Shown in pieces: positions 1 to 9,241 of a DNA stretch of 21,388 nucleotides. Made by a program: the position numbers and the translations under genes. The notes below the pieces were generated by a model, which had not been told where the DNA came from, ran no database searches, and saw nothing but the letters and a program-made list of their open reading frames with translations. Every line of letters begins with the position of its first letter. Position 1 is the stretch's first letter. This stretch comes from an uncultured Oscillospiraceae bacterium (GTDB lineage: Bacteria; Bacillota; Clostridia; Oscillospirales; Acutalibacteraceae), in NCBI GenBank assembly GCA_900540295.1, contig UQFM01000024.1:1-21388 (forward strand), read 5' to 3'.

Positions 1-33
1 GATTGCGGTGCAATTTTGGACGCAGAGCGCGAA

Positions 34-51
34 GCAAGGCTGACGCCTTGC
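34..51. repeat. Short hairpin upstream of mutS
   Basis: A perfect 7-bp inverted repeat (gcaaggc / gccttgc) with a 4-nt loop lies in the 140 bases before mutS. It resembles the small dispersed intergenic hairpins of the type seen later in this window. No complete gene is visible in 1-140. One frame stays open from base 1 into mutS (about 53 codons), but it resembles no family I know and is probably chance. No clear promoter was found here. Confidence 0.35.
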
Positions 52-140
52 GAGCACGATAAGTTGAAAAGTGCCCGCAGGACACGTCTTTTGGGCGTGT
101 TTGTACGCGTGCGCTATGGTTATCCAAGGCGAGGCGGATT

Positions 141-2762
141 ATGGCGGAACTGTCACCGATGATGAAACAATATTTTGAAATCAAGCAGGCGTATCCCGAT
201 ACGATTCTGTTCTTTCGCCTTGGGGATTTTTACGAAATGTTTTTTGACGATGCGAAAATTGCCTCGCGGGAGCTGGAGCTTGTCTTAACAGGACGCGACT
301 GCGGGCAAGAGGAACGCGCACCGATGTGCGGCGTGCCGTTCCACAGCGCGGACGGCTACATCGCAAAATTGGTTTCGCGCGGCTACAAGGTCGCAATCTG
401 TGAGCAGATGGAAGACCCGAAAGCCGCAAAGGGCATCGTCAAGCGCGGCGTTATCCGCGTGATGACCGCCGGTACGGTTATTGAGAGCAGTATGCTCGAT
501 GAAACGAAAAACAATTACCTTGCCTGTTTGTGTCTCGGCTTTGACCAAATGGGTATGTGCTTTGCCGATGTTTCCACGGGTGAAGTGCATTTGACTGCGT
601 TTTCCGACAATATTGAGGAAAAATGCGTGGACGAGCTGGCGCGCTTTAGCCCCAGCGAGGTATTACTGAATAAAGAAGCCGCATCGCTCGGTGCGCTTCG
701 TGCCTTTATCACTAAAAAGTTAGAAACGACTGCGGAGCTGTTGGACGCAGACGCACTCAATTATGAAACGGCGTGCGCGCACGTCAAAGCCCATTTCGGT
801 GCAGAACAGCTTGAAGCATTAAAAGACGAAAACAAGAGAAGTGCGGTTTGTGCGCTTGCCGCCGTGCTTTCCTATTTATATGAAGTACAAAAGACCGATT
901 TGCAAAACATCCGTGCAGTGCAGTTTTATTCCGATTTGAAATATATGAAAATCGGGATTTCCTCGCGCCGCAATTTGGAATTGACCGAAACCTTGCGTGA
1001 CCGTGAAAAACGCGGTTCGCTTTTGTGGGTGCTTGACAAAACCAAGACCGCCATGGGCAAAAGAATGCTCAGAAGCTGGGTGGAATGCCCCCTATACGAC
1101 TGCGCGGGCATTTCCCGCCGCCACAATGCGGTGGACGAATTGGTGAACAATCCTGTAAAGCTTCAGGACATTACAGAAAGCTTTGCAGGGATTTACGATA
1201 TGGAACGGTTAATGACGCGCGTGGTCTATAATACGGCGAACGCAAAGGAACTGCTTTCCTTAAAATCGACCCTCGGCGCACTGCCCGCTATCAAACAACA
1301 ACTGTCGGGCGCAAATGCCGCACTGCTTCGGGATATTGACCGCGATATGGATTTATTAGAGGACGTTTTCACGCTCGTCAGTGATGCCATTCGCGAGGAC
1401 GCGCCGTTTTCCGTGCGTGAGGGCGGTATGATTCAGGACGGCTTCAATGCCGAGCTGGATGAATTACGCGCCATTGTTAAGGGCGGTAAGGACTTCCTTT
1501 CCGAATTGGAATTGAAGGAACAGGAAGCCACAGGCATTAAAAAGCTGAAAATCGGGTACAACCGCGTGTTCGGGTATTATTATGAGGTGTCCAACGCCTT
1601 TAAGGCTTTGGTGCCCGATACATACATCCGCAAACAAACGCTGTCGAACTGCGAACGCTATATCACCGAGGAACTCAAAGAACTGGAGTCCAAGGTGCTC
1701 GGTGCGCAGGAACGGATTGTGTCTTTGGAATATGAAATTTTCTGCGCTGTGCGCCAAAAAATCGCCGCGCAGTATGACCGCACCCGCCGCACCGCAAAAG
1801 CGGTGGCGATGCTCGACACCCTTTGTTCGCTCGCGAATGTCGCGGCGGCAAATCACTATACCCGTCCCGAAATCAACGGTTCCGGGCGGATTTCGATTGA
1901 AGAAGGACGGCATCCCGTTGTCGAAAAAATGCTCGGCACCGCGCCGTTTGTGCCGAACGACACGTTGCTCGACTGCGGCGAAAACCGTATTGCGATTATT
2001 ACGGGACCGAACATGGCGGGTAAATCCACTTATATGCGGCAGGTTGCCATTTTGGTGCTGATGGCGCAAATGGGGAGCTTTGTGCCTGCAAAGCACGCAT
2101 CCATCGGGCTTTGCGACAGTATTTTCACCCGTGTCGGCGCGTCGGATGACCTTGCAAGCGGACAGTCTACCTTTATGGTGGAAATGCGCGAGGTCGCAGA
2201 GATTTTAGAAAATGCAACCGATAAAAGCTTGATTATTTTGGATGAAATCGGGCGCGGTACATCTACATACGACGGTATGAGTATTGCGCGCGCGGTGCTG
2301 GAATTCACGGCGGACCGCAAAAAGCTCGGCGCAAAAACCCTGTTTGCCACGCATTACCATGAATTGACGGAATTGGAACATCACATTGACGGTGTGAAAA
2401 ACTATAATATCGCCGTGAAAAAACGCGGGGACGATATTACGTTTTTACGGCGCATTGTGCGCGGAGGTGCGGACGGCAGTTACGGTATCGACGTCGCGCG
2501 CTTAGCGGGCGTACCCGACACGGTTGTACGCCGTGCCAAGGTGATTTTGAAAGCACTGGAGGCTTCTGCCGCCGAACAGCCTTTGCCGACGGCAAACATC
2601 CCCGAAGCGGCTGAGGATGCGGAAGAAAAACTGCAAATCAGCTTTGACAGTGCCAAAGAACAGGGGATTTTGGAAAAATTACAGGCAATCGATGTAAACA
2701 CCCTAACGCCTATCGAGGCGATGTCGACCTTATATGCATTGGTAAACGAAGCGAAGTCGTAA
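141..2762 (+). CDS. mutS: DNA mismatch repair protein MutS
   Basis: This is the mismatch-recognition ATPase of methyl-independent DNA mismatch repair. It binds mispairs as a dimer and recruits MutL. The protein has 873 aa, the normal length for the family. The N-terminal mismatch-binding domain carries the Phe-X-Glu motif at F30-Y31-E32 (GDFYEMF). The C-terminal ABC-type ATPase has Walker A GPNMAGKST at residues 622-630 and Walker B LIILDEIGRG with D701-E702. The STFMVEM signature-like stretch lies between them, and FATHYHELTELE follows. The start ATG is preceded by a purine-rich gaggcgg at a suitable distance. mutL follows after 79 bases that contain a hairpin repeat. Both genes act in the same pathway. 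Confidence 0.98.
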   Translation: MAELSPMMKQYFEIKQAYPDTILFFRLGDFYEMFFDDAKIASRELELVLTGRDCGQEERAPMCGVPFHSADGYIAKLVSRGYKVAICEQMEDPKAAKGIVKRGVIRVMTAGTVIESSMLDETKNNYLACLCLGFDQMGMCFADVSTGEVHLTAFSDNIEEKCVDELARFSPSEVLLNKEAASLGALRAFITKKLETTAELLDADALNYETACAHVKAHFGAEQLEALKDENKRSAVCALAAVLSYLYEVQKTDLQNIRAVQFYSDLKYMKIGISSRRNLELTETLRDREKRGSLLWVLDKTKTAMGKRMLRSWVECPLYDCAGISRRHNAVDELVNNPVKLQDITESFAGIYDMERLMTRVVYNTANAKELLSLKSTLGALPAIKQQLSGANAALLRDIDRDMDLLEDVFTLVSDAIREDAPFSVREGGMIQDGFNAELDELRAIVKGGKDFLSELELKEQEATGIKKLKIGYNRVFGYYYEVSNAFKALVPDTYIRKQTLSNCERYITEELKELESKVLGAQERIVSLEYEIFCAVRQKIAAQYDRTRRTAKAVAMLDTLCSLANVAAANHYTRPEINGSGRISIEEGRHPVVEKMLGTAPFVPNDTLLDCGENRIAIITGPNMAGKSTYMRQVAILVLMAQMGSFVPAKHASIGLCDSIFTRVGASDDLASGQSTFMVEMREVAEILENATDKSLIILDEIGRGTSTYDGMSIARAVLEFTADRKKLGAKTLFATHYHELTELEHHIDGVKNYNIAVKKRGDDITFLRRIVRGGADGSYGIDVARLAGVPDTVVRRAKVILKALEASAAEQPLPTANIPEAAEDAEEKLQISFDSAKEQGILEKLQAIDVNTLTPIEAMSTLYALVNEAKS

Positions 2763-2776
2763 ATTTAATTCGAAAT

Positions 2777-2808
2777 ACGCGTAGGGACGGACGTCCTCGT
2801 CCGTCCGC
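2777..2808. repeat. Dispersed hairpin repeat, copy 1 (mutS-mutL gap)
   Basis: A 9-bp perfect stem (ggacggacg at 2785-2793 pairs with cgtccgtcc at 2798-2806) closes a TCCT loop and is preceded by acgcgtag. A near-identical unit occurs at 16732-16763. The unit has no U-tract, so it is not a classical terminator. It may affect mRNA stability or be a mobile palindromic repeat. Confidence 0.75.
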
Positions 2809-2841
2809 AGGTGAAAAATTAAAAAATCGGAGGTGCTCGCT

Positions 2842-4821
2842 GTGGCAAAAATACATAAATTACCGCGTGAAATCGCACAGCTTATCGCGGCGGGCGAGGT
2901 CGTGGAACGGCCGTCTTCCGTTGTGAAGGAGCTGCTGGAAAACTCGATTGACGCGGGCGCAACAGAAATTACATTGGAAATTCAAAACGGCGGTGTACGG
3001 CTGATTCGCGTATCAGATAATGGCTGCGGCATTGCACGTGAAGATGTGCCGACGGCCTTTTTAAGCCACGCGACCAGCAAGGTGTCGGCGGCAGAGGACT
3101 TGGATTCTATTTTGACCTTGGGCTTTCGCGGCGAGGCGCTGGCATCCATTGCCGCCGTTTCCCGTGTGGAGCTGATGACGAAAACCGCATCGGAATTTGC
3201 GGGCACACGCGCCGTGCTAGAGGGCGGCGAGGTGATTTCCGTGGACGATGCAGGCTGTCCTGCGGGTACTACGCTGTTGATTCGTGACCTGTTTTTCAAT
3301 ACGCCCGCCCGCATGAAATTTTTAAAAACTGACCGTGCTGAGGGCAGTGCGGTGGCGGCGGTTGCAGACCGTATTGCGCTGTCGCATCCGAAGATAGCCG
3401 TTCGAATGATTAAGGACGGCAAGCAAACACTGTCCACACCCGGGAACGGCGATTTGCTTTCCTGTATTCACGCGGTGTACGGACGTGAATTTTCCGAAAC
3501 GCTGATTCCCGTGGCGTACACCCTCGGCGGAATATCGGTGCGCGGCTTTGTGTCGAAGCCTTTCTGTTCGCGCGGGTCAAATTCCATGCAGCATTTTTTT
3601 GTCAATGATCGCTATATCAAATCCCGTTCGGGGGCGGCGGCATTGAATGAAGCATATAAAAATTCCGTGATGGTCGGCAAATACCCTGCGTGCGTGCTGT
3701 TTTTAGAGGTGTCGCCCGAGGCGGTGGACGTCAACGTACATCCCGCGAAAACAGAAGTGCGTTTTTCCAATGAGAAAAGCGTCTTTGACGCGATTTACTA
3801 TGCGGTCAAAAATGCATTGTCTGCCGACCGTTCCCGTCCCGCGGTGAAACTGCCGCAGAATACGGCGGGCAATACCGCCCGACCTGAAAAGAGCGTTCTG
3901 CGCGCCGCTCTGCCGCAGACACATCAGGTGGAAATGCGGGAACTCCCGACGCCCATAACCGAAAAGGCGAAAACCTTTACAGAGAAAAATACAGTGCCCG
4001 TCGCCGAAGCGAATGACGAACAGCACTTAGAGGCGTACAACGCGCTTTTACACGATACCGAGGAGATTTTTGAAACCGCGCAGTTGCCCGATTTATCGGT
4101 GCGCACTGTCCCGAAACCGACGGAAAACAGCGATATACCGATGCAAAATCCGCCTGCCGTTTCTGCGAAAGATGCAGTTGTCAAACCGACTGCGACGCCG
4201 TCCGAGGAACCGTATGCAGAACCCGAATTACCGGCAATGCCTGTAAAGGTTCCCGACTTCCGTCTGATTGGCGAGGCGTTCAAGGCATTTATTTTCGTCG
4301 AATGCGACGGCAAGCTGTTGATTATCGACAAACACGCGGCGCACGAGCGTATGCTGTTTGATGCGCTGAAAAAAGAGAACGGCAGTGCGGGCAGTCAAAT
4401 GCTGTTGTGCCCTATCACCGTGACGCTGAGCAAAGACGAGTACGCCGCCGTGACGGAGCATATGGATGTGCTCACACAGGCAGGCTTTGACGCCGAGGAT
4501 TTCGGTGAAGGCGCCGTGCGTGTGCGCGCGTGCCCCTTAAATCTTGAAAAAGAGGATATTACCGCGCTTGTCACGGAGATAGCAGGCTATCTTTTAAAGC
4601 ATAAGCGTGAAGTGCTTTCGGAAAAGCTTGACTGGATTTACCATTCTATGGCGTGCCGTGCCGCGATTAAAGCGGGGAACGACACAAAAGATTACGAATT
4701 GTATGAATTTACAAAACGGCTTTTGCAGAACGATGAAATTCGCTATTGCCCGCACGGGCGCCCCGTGCTCATAGAACTGACCCGTCAGGAATTGGACAGG
4801 CAGTTCGGGAGGATACAGTGA
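2842..4821 (+). CDS. mutL: DNA mismatch repair protein MutL
   Basis: MutL is the GHKL-ATPase partner of MutS. It has 659 aa from the GTG at 2842, which sits 7 nt after a ggaggt ribosome site and gives the canonical N-terminus MAKIHKLP. An in-frame GTG at 2833 overlaps that site and is unlikely to be the start. The N-terminal ATPase shows ELLENSIDAGA, DNGCGI and TLGFRGEAL. A linker of low conservation and rich in P, T and E spans roughly residues 335-470. The C-terminal dimerisation domain carries the metal-binding endonuclease signature DKHAAHERMLFD starting at D496, plus ACRAAIKAG and CPHGRP. Many family members have Glu at the last motif position, where this one has Asp. Its stop codon overlaps the miaA start (gtga). 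Confidence 0.97.
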   Translation: MAKIHKLPREIAQLIAAGEVVERPSSVVKELLENSIDAGATEITLEIQNGGVRLIRVSDNGCGIAREDVPTAFLSHATSKVSAAEDLDSILTLGFRGEALASIAAVSRVELMTKTASEFAGTRAVLEGGEVISVDDAGCPAGTTLLIRDLFFNTPARMKFLKTDRAEGSAVAAVADRIALSHPKIAVRMIKDGKQTLSTPGNGDLLSCIHAVYGREFSETLIPVAYTLGGISVRGFVSKPFCSRGSNSMQHFFVNDRYIKSRSGAAALNEAYKNSVMVGKYPACVLFLEVSPEAVDVNVHPAKTEVRFSNEKSVFDAIYYAVKNALSADRSRPAVKLPQNTAGNTARPEKSVLRAALPQTHQVEMRELPTPITEKAKTFTEKNTVPVAEANDEQHLEAYNALLHDTEEIFETAQLPDLSVRTVPKPTENSDIPMQNPPAVSAKDAVVKPTATPSEEPYAEPELPAMPVKVPDFRLIGEAFKAFIFVECDGKLLIIDKHAAHERMLFDALKKENGSAGSQMLLCPITVTLSKDEYAAVTEHMDVLTQAGFDAEDFGEGAVRVRACPLNLEKEDITALVTEIAGYLLKHKREVLSEKLDWIYHSMACRAAIKAGNDTKDYELYEFTKRLLQNDEIRYCPHGRPVLIELTRQELDRQFGRIQ

Positions 4822-5753
4822 GCGCGCCGATTTCCGTGCTGTGTGTGGTCGGTCCTACGGCGTCGGGCAAAACCGCGCTTTCCGTAGAGCTTGCCAAACG
4901 CACAGGCGGTGAAATCGTTTCCGCAGATTCTATGCAGATTTACAAAGGGATGGATATTGCGTCCGCAAAGCCCACAAAAGAAGAAATGTGCGGTGTCGCG
5001 CATCATATGATGGGCTTCTTATCCCCCGAAACGCCTTACAGCGTCGCGCAGTACACCGAGGCGGCAGGCGCGTGCATACGCGAAATTGCCGCACGGAACA
5101 GACTTCCGATGGTTGTTGGCGGGACGGGGCTGTATGTAGACAGTTTGCTTTCCCATACTCAATTCATAGAAGCGCCGACGGATATGGAACTTCGCGCGGC
5201 ATTGGATGCGGAATACGAAGCGGTCGGCGGGGCGGAAATGCTTCGAAAGCTCTCGGTATTTGACCCCGAGAGCGCCGAAAGACTGCATCCCAACAACAAA
5301 AAGCGTATTTTGCGCGCGTTTGAAATTTATCGGCTCACAGGGCAAACGCTGACTGCGGCGCTCGGGCAGTCCCACGCTGTGCCGTCGCCGTTCCGCCCTG
5401 TCTATATTGGGCTTGCGTTTCGGGAACGCACGGTTTTGTATGACCGCATCAACCGCCGTGTGGAGGATATGCTTGCACGCGGGCTTTTGGAAGAAGCGCG
5501 CGCATTTTACAAAGGCAATCCCGAAACCGCCGCACAGGCAATCGGCTATAAAGAATTAAAGCCCTTTTTGGACGGCGTTCTGCCGCTCCATGACGCGGTG
5601 GAGAATTTAAAGCGCGCCACGCGCAATTATGCGAAACGGCAGATTACTTGGTTTAAACGAAACGAACAGATTCACTGGCTGTACGCGGACGAATGCACGC
5701 CCGAACAGCTTCTTATAAAGGCTTTGGAAATTGCAGATGAGGCAAAACGATGA
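4818..5753 (+). CDS. miaA: tRNA dimethylallyltransferase MiaA
   Basis: MiaA transfers dimethylallyl from DMAPP to A37 of tRNAs that read UNN codons. It has 311 aa from the GTG at 4818, within the normal family range. That start overlaps the mutL stop and lies a few bases after gggagg (4808-4813). The longer frame from 4746 would add unrelated residues translated out of mutL. Visible motifs are the P-loop GPTASGKT at residues 12-19, SADSMQIYKGMDI with D37, VGGTGLY and AIGYKEL. The position after mutL is a conserved bacterial arrangement, and the overlaps at both ends suggest translational coupling. Confidence 0.97.
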   Translation: MSAPISVLCVVGPTASGKTALSVELAKRTGGEIVSADSMQIYKGMDIASAKPTKEEMCGVAHHMMGFLSPETPYSVAQYTEAAGACIREIAARNRLPMVVGGTGLYVDSLLSHTQFIEAPTDMELRAALDAEYEAVGGAEMLRKLSVFDPESAERLHPNNKKRILRAFEIYRLTGQTLTAALGQSHAVPSPFRPVYIGLAFRERTVLYDRINRRVEDMLARGLLEEARAFYKGNPETAAQAIGYKELKPFLDGVLPLHDAVENLKRATRNYAKRQITWFKRNEQIHWLYADECTPEQLLIKALEIADEAKR

Positions 5754-7042
5754 AGGACACTATGCAGGACGAGAAACGAGAACAGAATAAGGTTGTGCGC
5801 CTGAATGCAAAAAAGAAGAAAATGACGCGCCTTTATACCGTACTCGCGGTGGTTGTGGTCGCCATGTGCATTTATCAGGTGTTTAAAATCAATTACAGCC
5901 CCGTGAAAACAGAAGTGGCATTTGAAAAAACGATTTCCAATGCCGTCACGACACAGGGCTTTGTGATACGCGATGAAACCTACATCAAGGCGAATGCCGT
6001 CGGCACGCTTGTACCGCTTGTCGCGGACGGCAAGCGCGTTGCAAGCGGCGATGATGTTGCGGTTGTGTTTAACTCCGAGGAATCGGCGCGGAATTATGCG
6101 AAAATCCGCGCGTTGGAAGAAGATATTGCCTATTTTGAGTCGCTGAAAAATAAAATCGGTGTGCAGACGAGTGACGTCGAATCGATGGACAACCGCATTT
6201 ACGCCGCCTGCGAACAATATATTCTCGGTATGCAGACGGGCAATGCGGAAACCTTCGGCGATTATGAAGATGCGGTTTGTGAGGCAATTACCTCCCGTCA
6301 GCTTTCCACGGGTACAGTGATTGACCCGACGGAAAAACTTGCGGCTTTAAAGGCAGAGCTTGCCGCTTTGCAGGCGCAGTCGGGCGGGTTTGTGACCGTC
6401 AAAGCAGACAATCCGGGGTACTATATCGGGCATGTGGACGGGTACGAAACCGCTTTTGCGTATGACAAGGCCAAATCTGCCACAGGCGAGGAGATTCAGG
6501 CGCTTCTGTCAGGCACGCCCACGCCGACGGAAGCCCTGCAAAACTGCATGGGGAAATTGGTGGACAGCTTCAACTGGTATCTTTTATGTGTAATTGATTC
6601 ACAGTCGGCGGCGTCGCTTTCTTCGGGCAGCCGCATTACGGTGGAATTTCCGCTTTCTTCTGCCGAGGCGATTTCGGCGGAGGTTGTATCCGTGCAAAAC
6701 GCGGGGACAGATTCTGCGGCGGTGGTTTTGCGTTCAAATTTGATGAATCCGCAGTATGCGGGACTGCGCAAGGAACAAATTCGGTTGGTTTTGCAGAATT
6801 TTACAGGCTACCGCGTCAATAATAAAGCCATTCGGGAAGTGGAAGGCGAAAAAGGCGTCTTTATTCTCAGCGGCAATATTATCAAGTTTAAAAAAGTAAA
6901 TATCGCGTATTCCGACGAGACCTATTCTGTGTGTGTGACGCCGAAGGATGAAAACGGCAATCCGCTTTCGGGATATGTTTCGCTGTATGATGAGATTATT
7001 ATAGAAGGGACGGACTTGTATGACGGAAAAATCCTGGGCTGA
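5750..7042 (+). CDS. HlyD-like membrane-anchored adaptor protein
   Basis: This 430-aa protein has a short basic cytoplasmic N-terminus (residues 1-27), one membrane helix (about 28-46) and a large extracytoplasmic part. After the helix, TQGFVIRDETYIKANAVGTL and the basic, Gly-rich VADGKRVASGDDVAVVF resemble the biotinyl-lipoyl hairpin of HlyD/membrane-fusion adaptors. A helical stretch (about 110-215) and beta-rich C-terminal domains follow. The ATG overlaps the miaA stop (atga). No ABC or RND transporter gene is adjacent, so a simple export role is not shown. The position before the YlmE/SepF/DivIVA genes suggests a link to envelope or division functions, which is inference. The family assignment rests on architecture and motif feel. 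Confidence 0.75.
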   Translation: MKDTMQDEKREQNKVVRLNAKKKKMTRLYTVLAVVVVAMCIYQVFKINYSPVKTEVAFEKTISNAVTTQGFVIRDETYIKANAVGTLVPLVADGKRVASGDDVAVVFNSEESARNYAKIRALEEDIAYFESLKNKIGVQTSDVESMDNRIYAACEQYILGMQTGNAETFGDYEDAVCEAITSRQLSTGTVIDPTEKLAALKAELAALQAQSGGFVTVKADNPGYYIGHVDGYETAFAYDKAKSATGEEIQALLSGTPTPTEALQNCMGKLVDSFNWYLLCVIDSQSAASLSSGSRITVEFPLSSAEAISAEVVSVQNAGTDSAAVVLRSNLMNPQYAGLRKEQIRLVLQNFTGYRVNNKAIREVEGEKGVFILSGNIIKFKKVNIAYSDETYSVCVTPKDENGNPLSGYVSLYDEIIIEGTDLYDGKILG

Positions 7043-7049
7043 GGAAAAA

Positions 7050-7745
7050 ATGCTCGATATTGAATACAATTTGAAAACGATTCGGGAAGAAATTGCGCGT
7101 GCGGCGGCGCTGGCGGGGCGCTCTGAACAGGATGTCGATTTTATGGCGGTAACCAAGACCGTAGACGAGCGGTTCATCAACCACGCCATTGCCTGCGGCA
7201 TCAATCTCATCGGCGAAAACAAGGTGCAGGAAATGCTCCGCAAAAAGCCGAATCTGCATCTTGCAGGTGTCCGCAAAAATCTGATTGGGCATTTACAGTC
7301 CAACAAGGCGGGGCAGATTGTCGGCGAGGTGGATATGATAGAGTCGGTGGACTCCCTGAAAATTGCGCGTGAAATCGGCAAGCAGTCCGTAAAAAAGGGA
7401 ATTGTTTCCGATGTGCTTGTGGAAATCAATATCGGCAAAGAGGAGAGCAAAACGGGATTTATGCCCGAAGCGGCGGAAGAGAGTATTGCCCAAATGGCGG
7501 AAATTGAGGGACTGCACATCTGCGGTTTGATGACGATTCCGCCGATTTGCGATAAAACTACAGAACTTTGTAAATTTTTTACGAATATATACAATATGTA
7601 TGTTGACATTGGGTCGAAAAAATTAGATAATGTAAACATGAATGTCCTGTCTATGGGTATGTCCGGCGATTACGCCGAGGCAATCCGTGCGGGCTCCAAT
7701 CATATTCGGGTCGGTTCTAAGATTTTCGGGCCGAGAATATATTGA
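7050..7745 (+). CDS. PLP homeostasis protein (YggS/YlmE family)
   Basis: This is a pyridoxal-phosphate-binding protein of the YggS/PROSC family with a TIM-barrel fold. It maintains vitamin B6 balance and has no known catalytic activity. From the ATG at 7050 it has 231 aa. That start follows gagg by 5 nt, and its N-terminus MLDIEYNLKTIREEI aligns with the typical family start. An ATG at 7020 would add ten residues inside the previous gene. The PLP lysine is K36 in FMAVTKTVDE. ENKVQE, IGHLQSNK, ESVDSLKIA, LVEINIGKEESKTGF, GLMTIPP and SMGMSGDYAEAIRAGS are family hallmarks. In Firmicutes this gene usually precedes sepF, as here. Confidence 0.96.
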   Translation: MLDIEYNLKTIREEIARAAALAGRSEQDVDFMAVTKTVDERFINHAIACGINLIGENKVQEMLRKKPNLHLAGVRKNLIGHLQSNKAGQIVGEVDMIESVDSLKIAREIGKQSVKKGIVSDVLVEINIGKEESKTGFMPEAAEESIAQMAEIEGLHICGLMTIPPICDKTTELCKFFTNIYNMYVDIGSKKLDNVNMNVLSMGMSGDYAEAIRAGSNHIRVGSKIFGPRIY

Positions 7746-7767
7746 ATTTTATATTGGAGGATGTAGA

Positions 7768-8226
7768 ATGAGCTTTTTGGATAAGGTTAAAAACATGGTC
7801 AATGTTTCCGAGGACGATTATTACGACGAGCTGGAAAACGACGATTTCCGCGAAACGGAGACACGTGCGGCGGAAGAACCGGAAGAACCGCGCAGAAGCA
7901 CGCGCCGTGCGCGTGATACCCGCGACAATGTTGTGAATATTCACACGACCGCACAGTTACAGGTGGTGCTTGCAAAGCCCGAAAGCTTTGAAGAGGCAAA
8001 GTCGGTGGCGGACAATCTCAATGAAAAACGCACCGTCGTTTTAAATTTGGAATCTGCCAACCGTGATGTTGCACGCCGTTTGGTCGACTTTTTAACCGGC
8101 GTCGCTTATGCCAACGGCGGGCAGTTCAAACGTGTTGCGAACAGCACCTTCATTATCACACCGTACAATGTGGATGTTATGGGTGATTTGCTGGATGAGC
8201 TGGAAAGTAACGGCGTGTTCTTTTAA
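7768..8226 (+). CDS. sepF: Cell division protein SepF
   Basis: SepF polymerises on the membrane, anchors FtsZ and shapes the division septum. The protein has 152 aa from the ATG at 7768, preceded by ttggagg (7754-7760). A longer frame open from 7642 lies inside the previous gene and is not the start. The N-terminal MSFLDKVKNMVNV is an amphipathic helix typical of the membrane-targeting segment. A charged linker (about residues 14-55) precedes the SepF core, with VVLAKPESFEEAKSVADNL, KRTVVLNLES, ARRLVDFLTGVAYA and FIITPYNVDV. It lies between the YlmE-like gene and divIVA, the classic Gram-positive division order. Confidence 0.96.
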   Translation: MSFLDKVKNMVNVSEDDYYDELENDDFRETETRAAEEPEEPRRSTRRARDTRDNVVNIHTTAQLQVVLAKPESFEEAKSVADNLNEKRTVVLNLESANRDVARRLVDFLTGVAYANGGQFKRVANSTFIITPYNVDVMGDLLDELESNGVFF

Positions 8227-8265
8227 TTCGATTTTTTAAATTTGTAGATGGGTGGAATGGATATT

Positions 8266-9222
8266 ATGCTGACTCCTGATGTTGTGAAATCAAAATCCTT
8301 TCAGGCTACCGGCCGCGGCGCATACCGCGCCGAGGATGTGGACGGCTTTTTTGCCGAGGTGTCCGCTTCTTATGAACAGATGTTCAAGGAAAACGGCGAA
8401 CTGATTAAAAAAATCAGTATTTTGGCAAATAAAGTTGAGCAATATAAAGAGGAAGAGGATTCTCTGCGCAGAGCACTGATTTCAGCGCAGACCTTGGCGG
8501 ATAAAATTGTAAAGGACGCACGTGACAGTGTGGCAGGCACTCTGGAGCAGGCAACGGCGGATGCGGACGAAATGCGCGCAAAGGCGAGCGCCGAAGCGGC
8601 GGAAATTGTCGAGAAAGCAAAAGTAGAAGCGGACGCAGTCGTTTTACAGAGCAAAAAAGATGCGGACGAAATTCTCGGCTCCGTCAACCGTAAGGTGATG
8701 AAGGAAAGTCTGGAATTTGAAATGCTGCAAAAGAAGGCGGCGGAATTCCGTGCCAATCTGTTGGGGCTTTACAAAGAGCATTTGGGGTTAATCAATGCGA
8801 TTCCCGAATATGTCGAAAAAGAAATGCCCGCGCCCCAAAAGGCAGAGGAACCCGAAGCACAGCAGACAGAGGAAGCGCCTGCCGAAGAGGAAGTACAGGC
8901 GACCGAGGAATCCGAACAGGCAGAGCCTGCCGAAGCGGCGGAAGAACCCGTTGTGCAGGAAACGGCAGAGCCTGTGCAGACCGTCACCGAGTTTGAGGAT
9001 ATATCTTCCGCATCGGCAGAAGCGGAAACAGCCGAACCCGAAGCGGCGGAAGACGACGGCTTTTCTCTGGATTTAAGCGCGCTTGCCGATGCAGAGGAGG
9101 AGCCCGCATCGGTTGACGAGGGTCAGGCGGCGCGTACATATGCGGCGGCGACTGAAGAAGCCGCAGAGGACGACGATGACGATGAACCCGTCTCCTTTAA
9201 AAGCTTCTTTAAAAAGAAATAA
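8266..9222 (+). CDS. divIVA: DivIVA-domain cell division/polarity protein
   Basis: DivIVA binds curved membrane at poles and septa and acts as a scaffold. From the ATG at 8266 there are 318 aa. This start lies 9 nt after ggtgga, and MLTPDVVKSKSFQATGRGAYRAEDVDGFFAEV aligns with the family N-terminus. In-frame ATGs at 8248 and 8257 have worse ribosome sites. Residues of about 1-60 form the lipid-binding domain and 60-175 a long coiled coil. Residues of about 190-305 are an extremely acidic Glu/Ala/Pro-rich tail, ending in a basic SFKSFFKKK. The protein is about twice as long as Bacillus DivIVA because of the tail. lspA follows after 19 bases. Confidence 0.92.
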   Translation: MLTPDVVKSKSFQATGRGAYRAEDVDGFFAEVSASYEQMFKENGELIKKISILANKVEQYKEEEDSLRRALISAQTLADKIVKDARDSVAGTLEQATADADEMRAKASAEAAEIVEKAKVEADAVVLQSKKDADEILGSVNRKVMKESLEFEMLQKKAAEFRANLLGLYKEHLGLINAIPEYVEKEMPAPQKAEEPEAQQTEEAPAEEEVQATEESEQAEPAEAAEEPVVQETAEPVQTVTEFEDISSASAEAETAEPEAAEDDGFSLDLSALADAEEEPASVDEGQAARTYAAATEEAAEDDDDDEPVSFKSFFKKK

Positions 9223-9241
9223 TCTGTTTTGAGGTGTCGCG

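Noticed and set aside
1464..2096. A 210-codon open frame on the - strand inside mutS
   Set aside because: It lies fully within a certain mutS gene, antisense, and its composition (His/Arg/Phe-rich) is typical of a shadow frame.
6734..7639. A 301-codon antisense open frame across the HlyD-like and YggS genes
   Set aside because: It is a shadow of two well-supported genes, with no recognisable domain.
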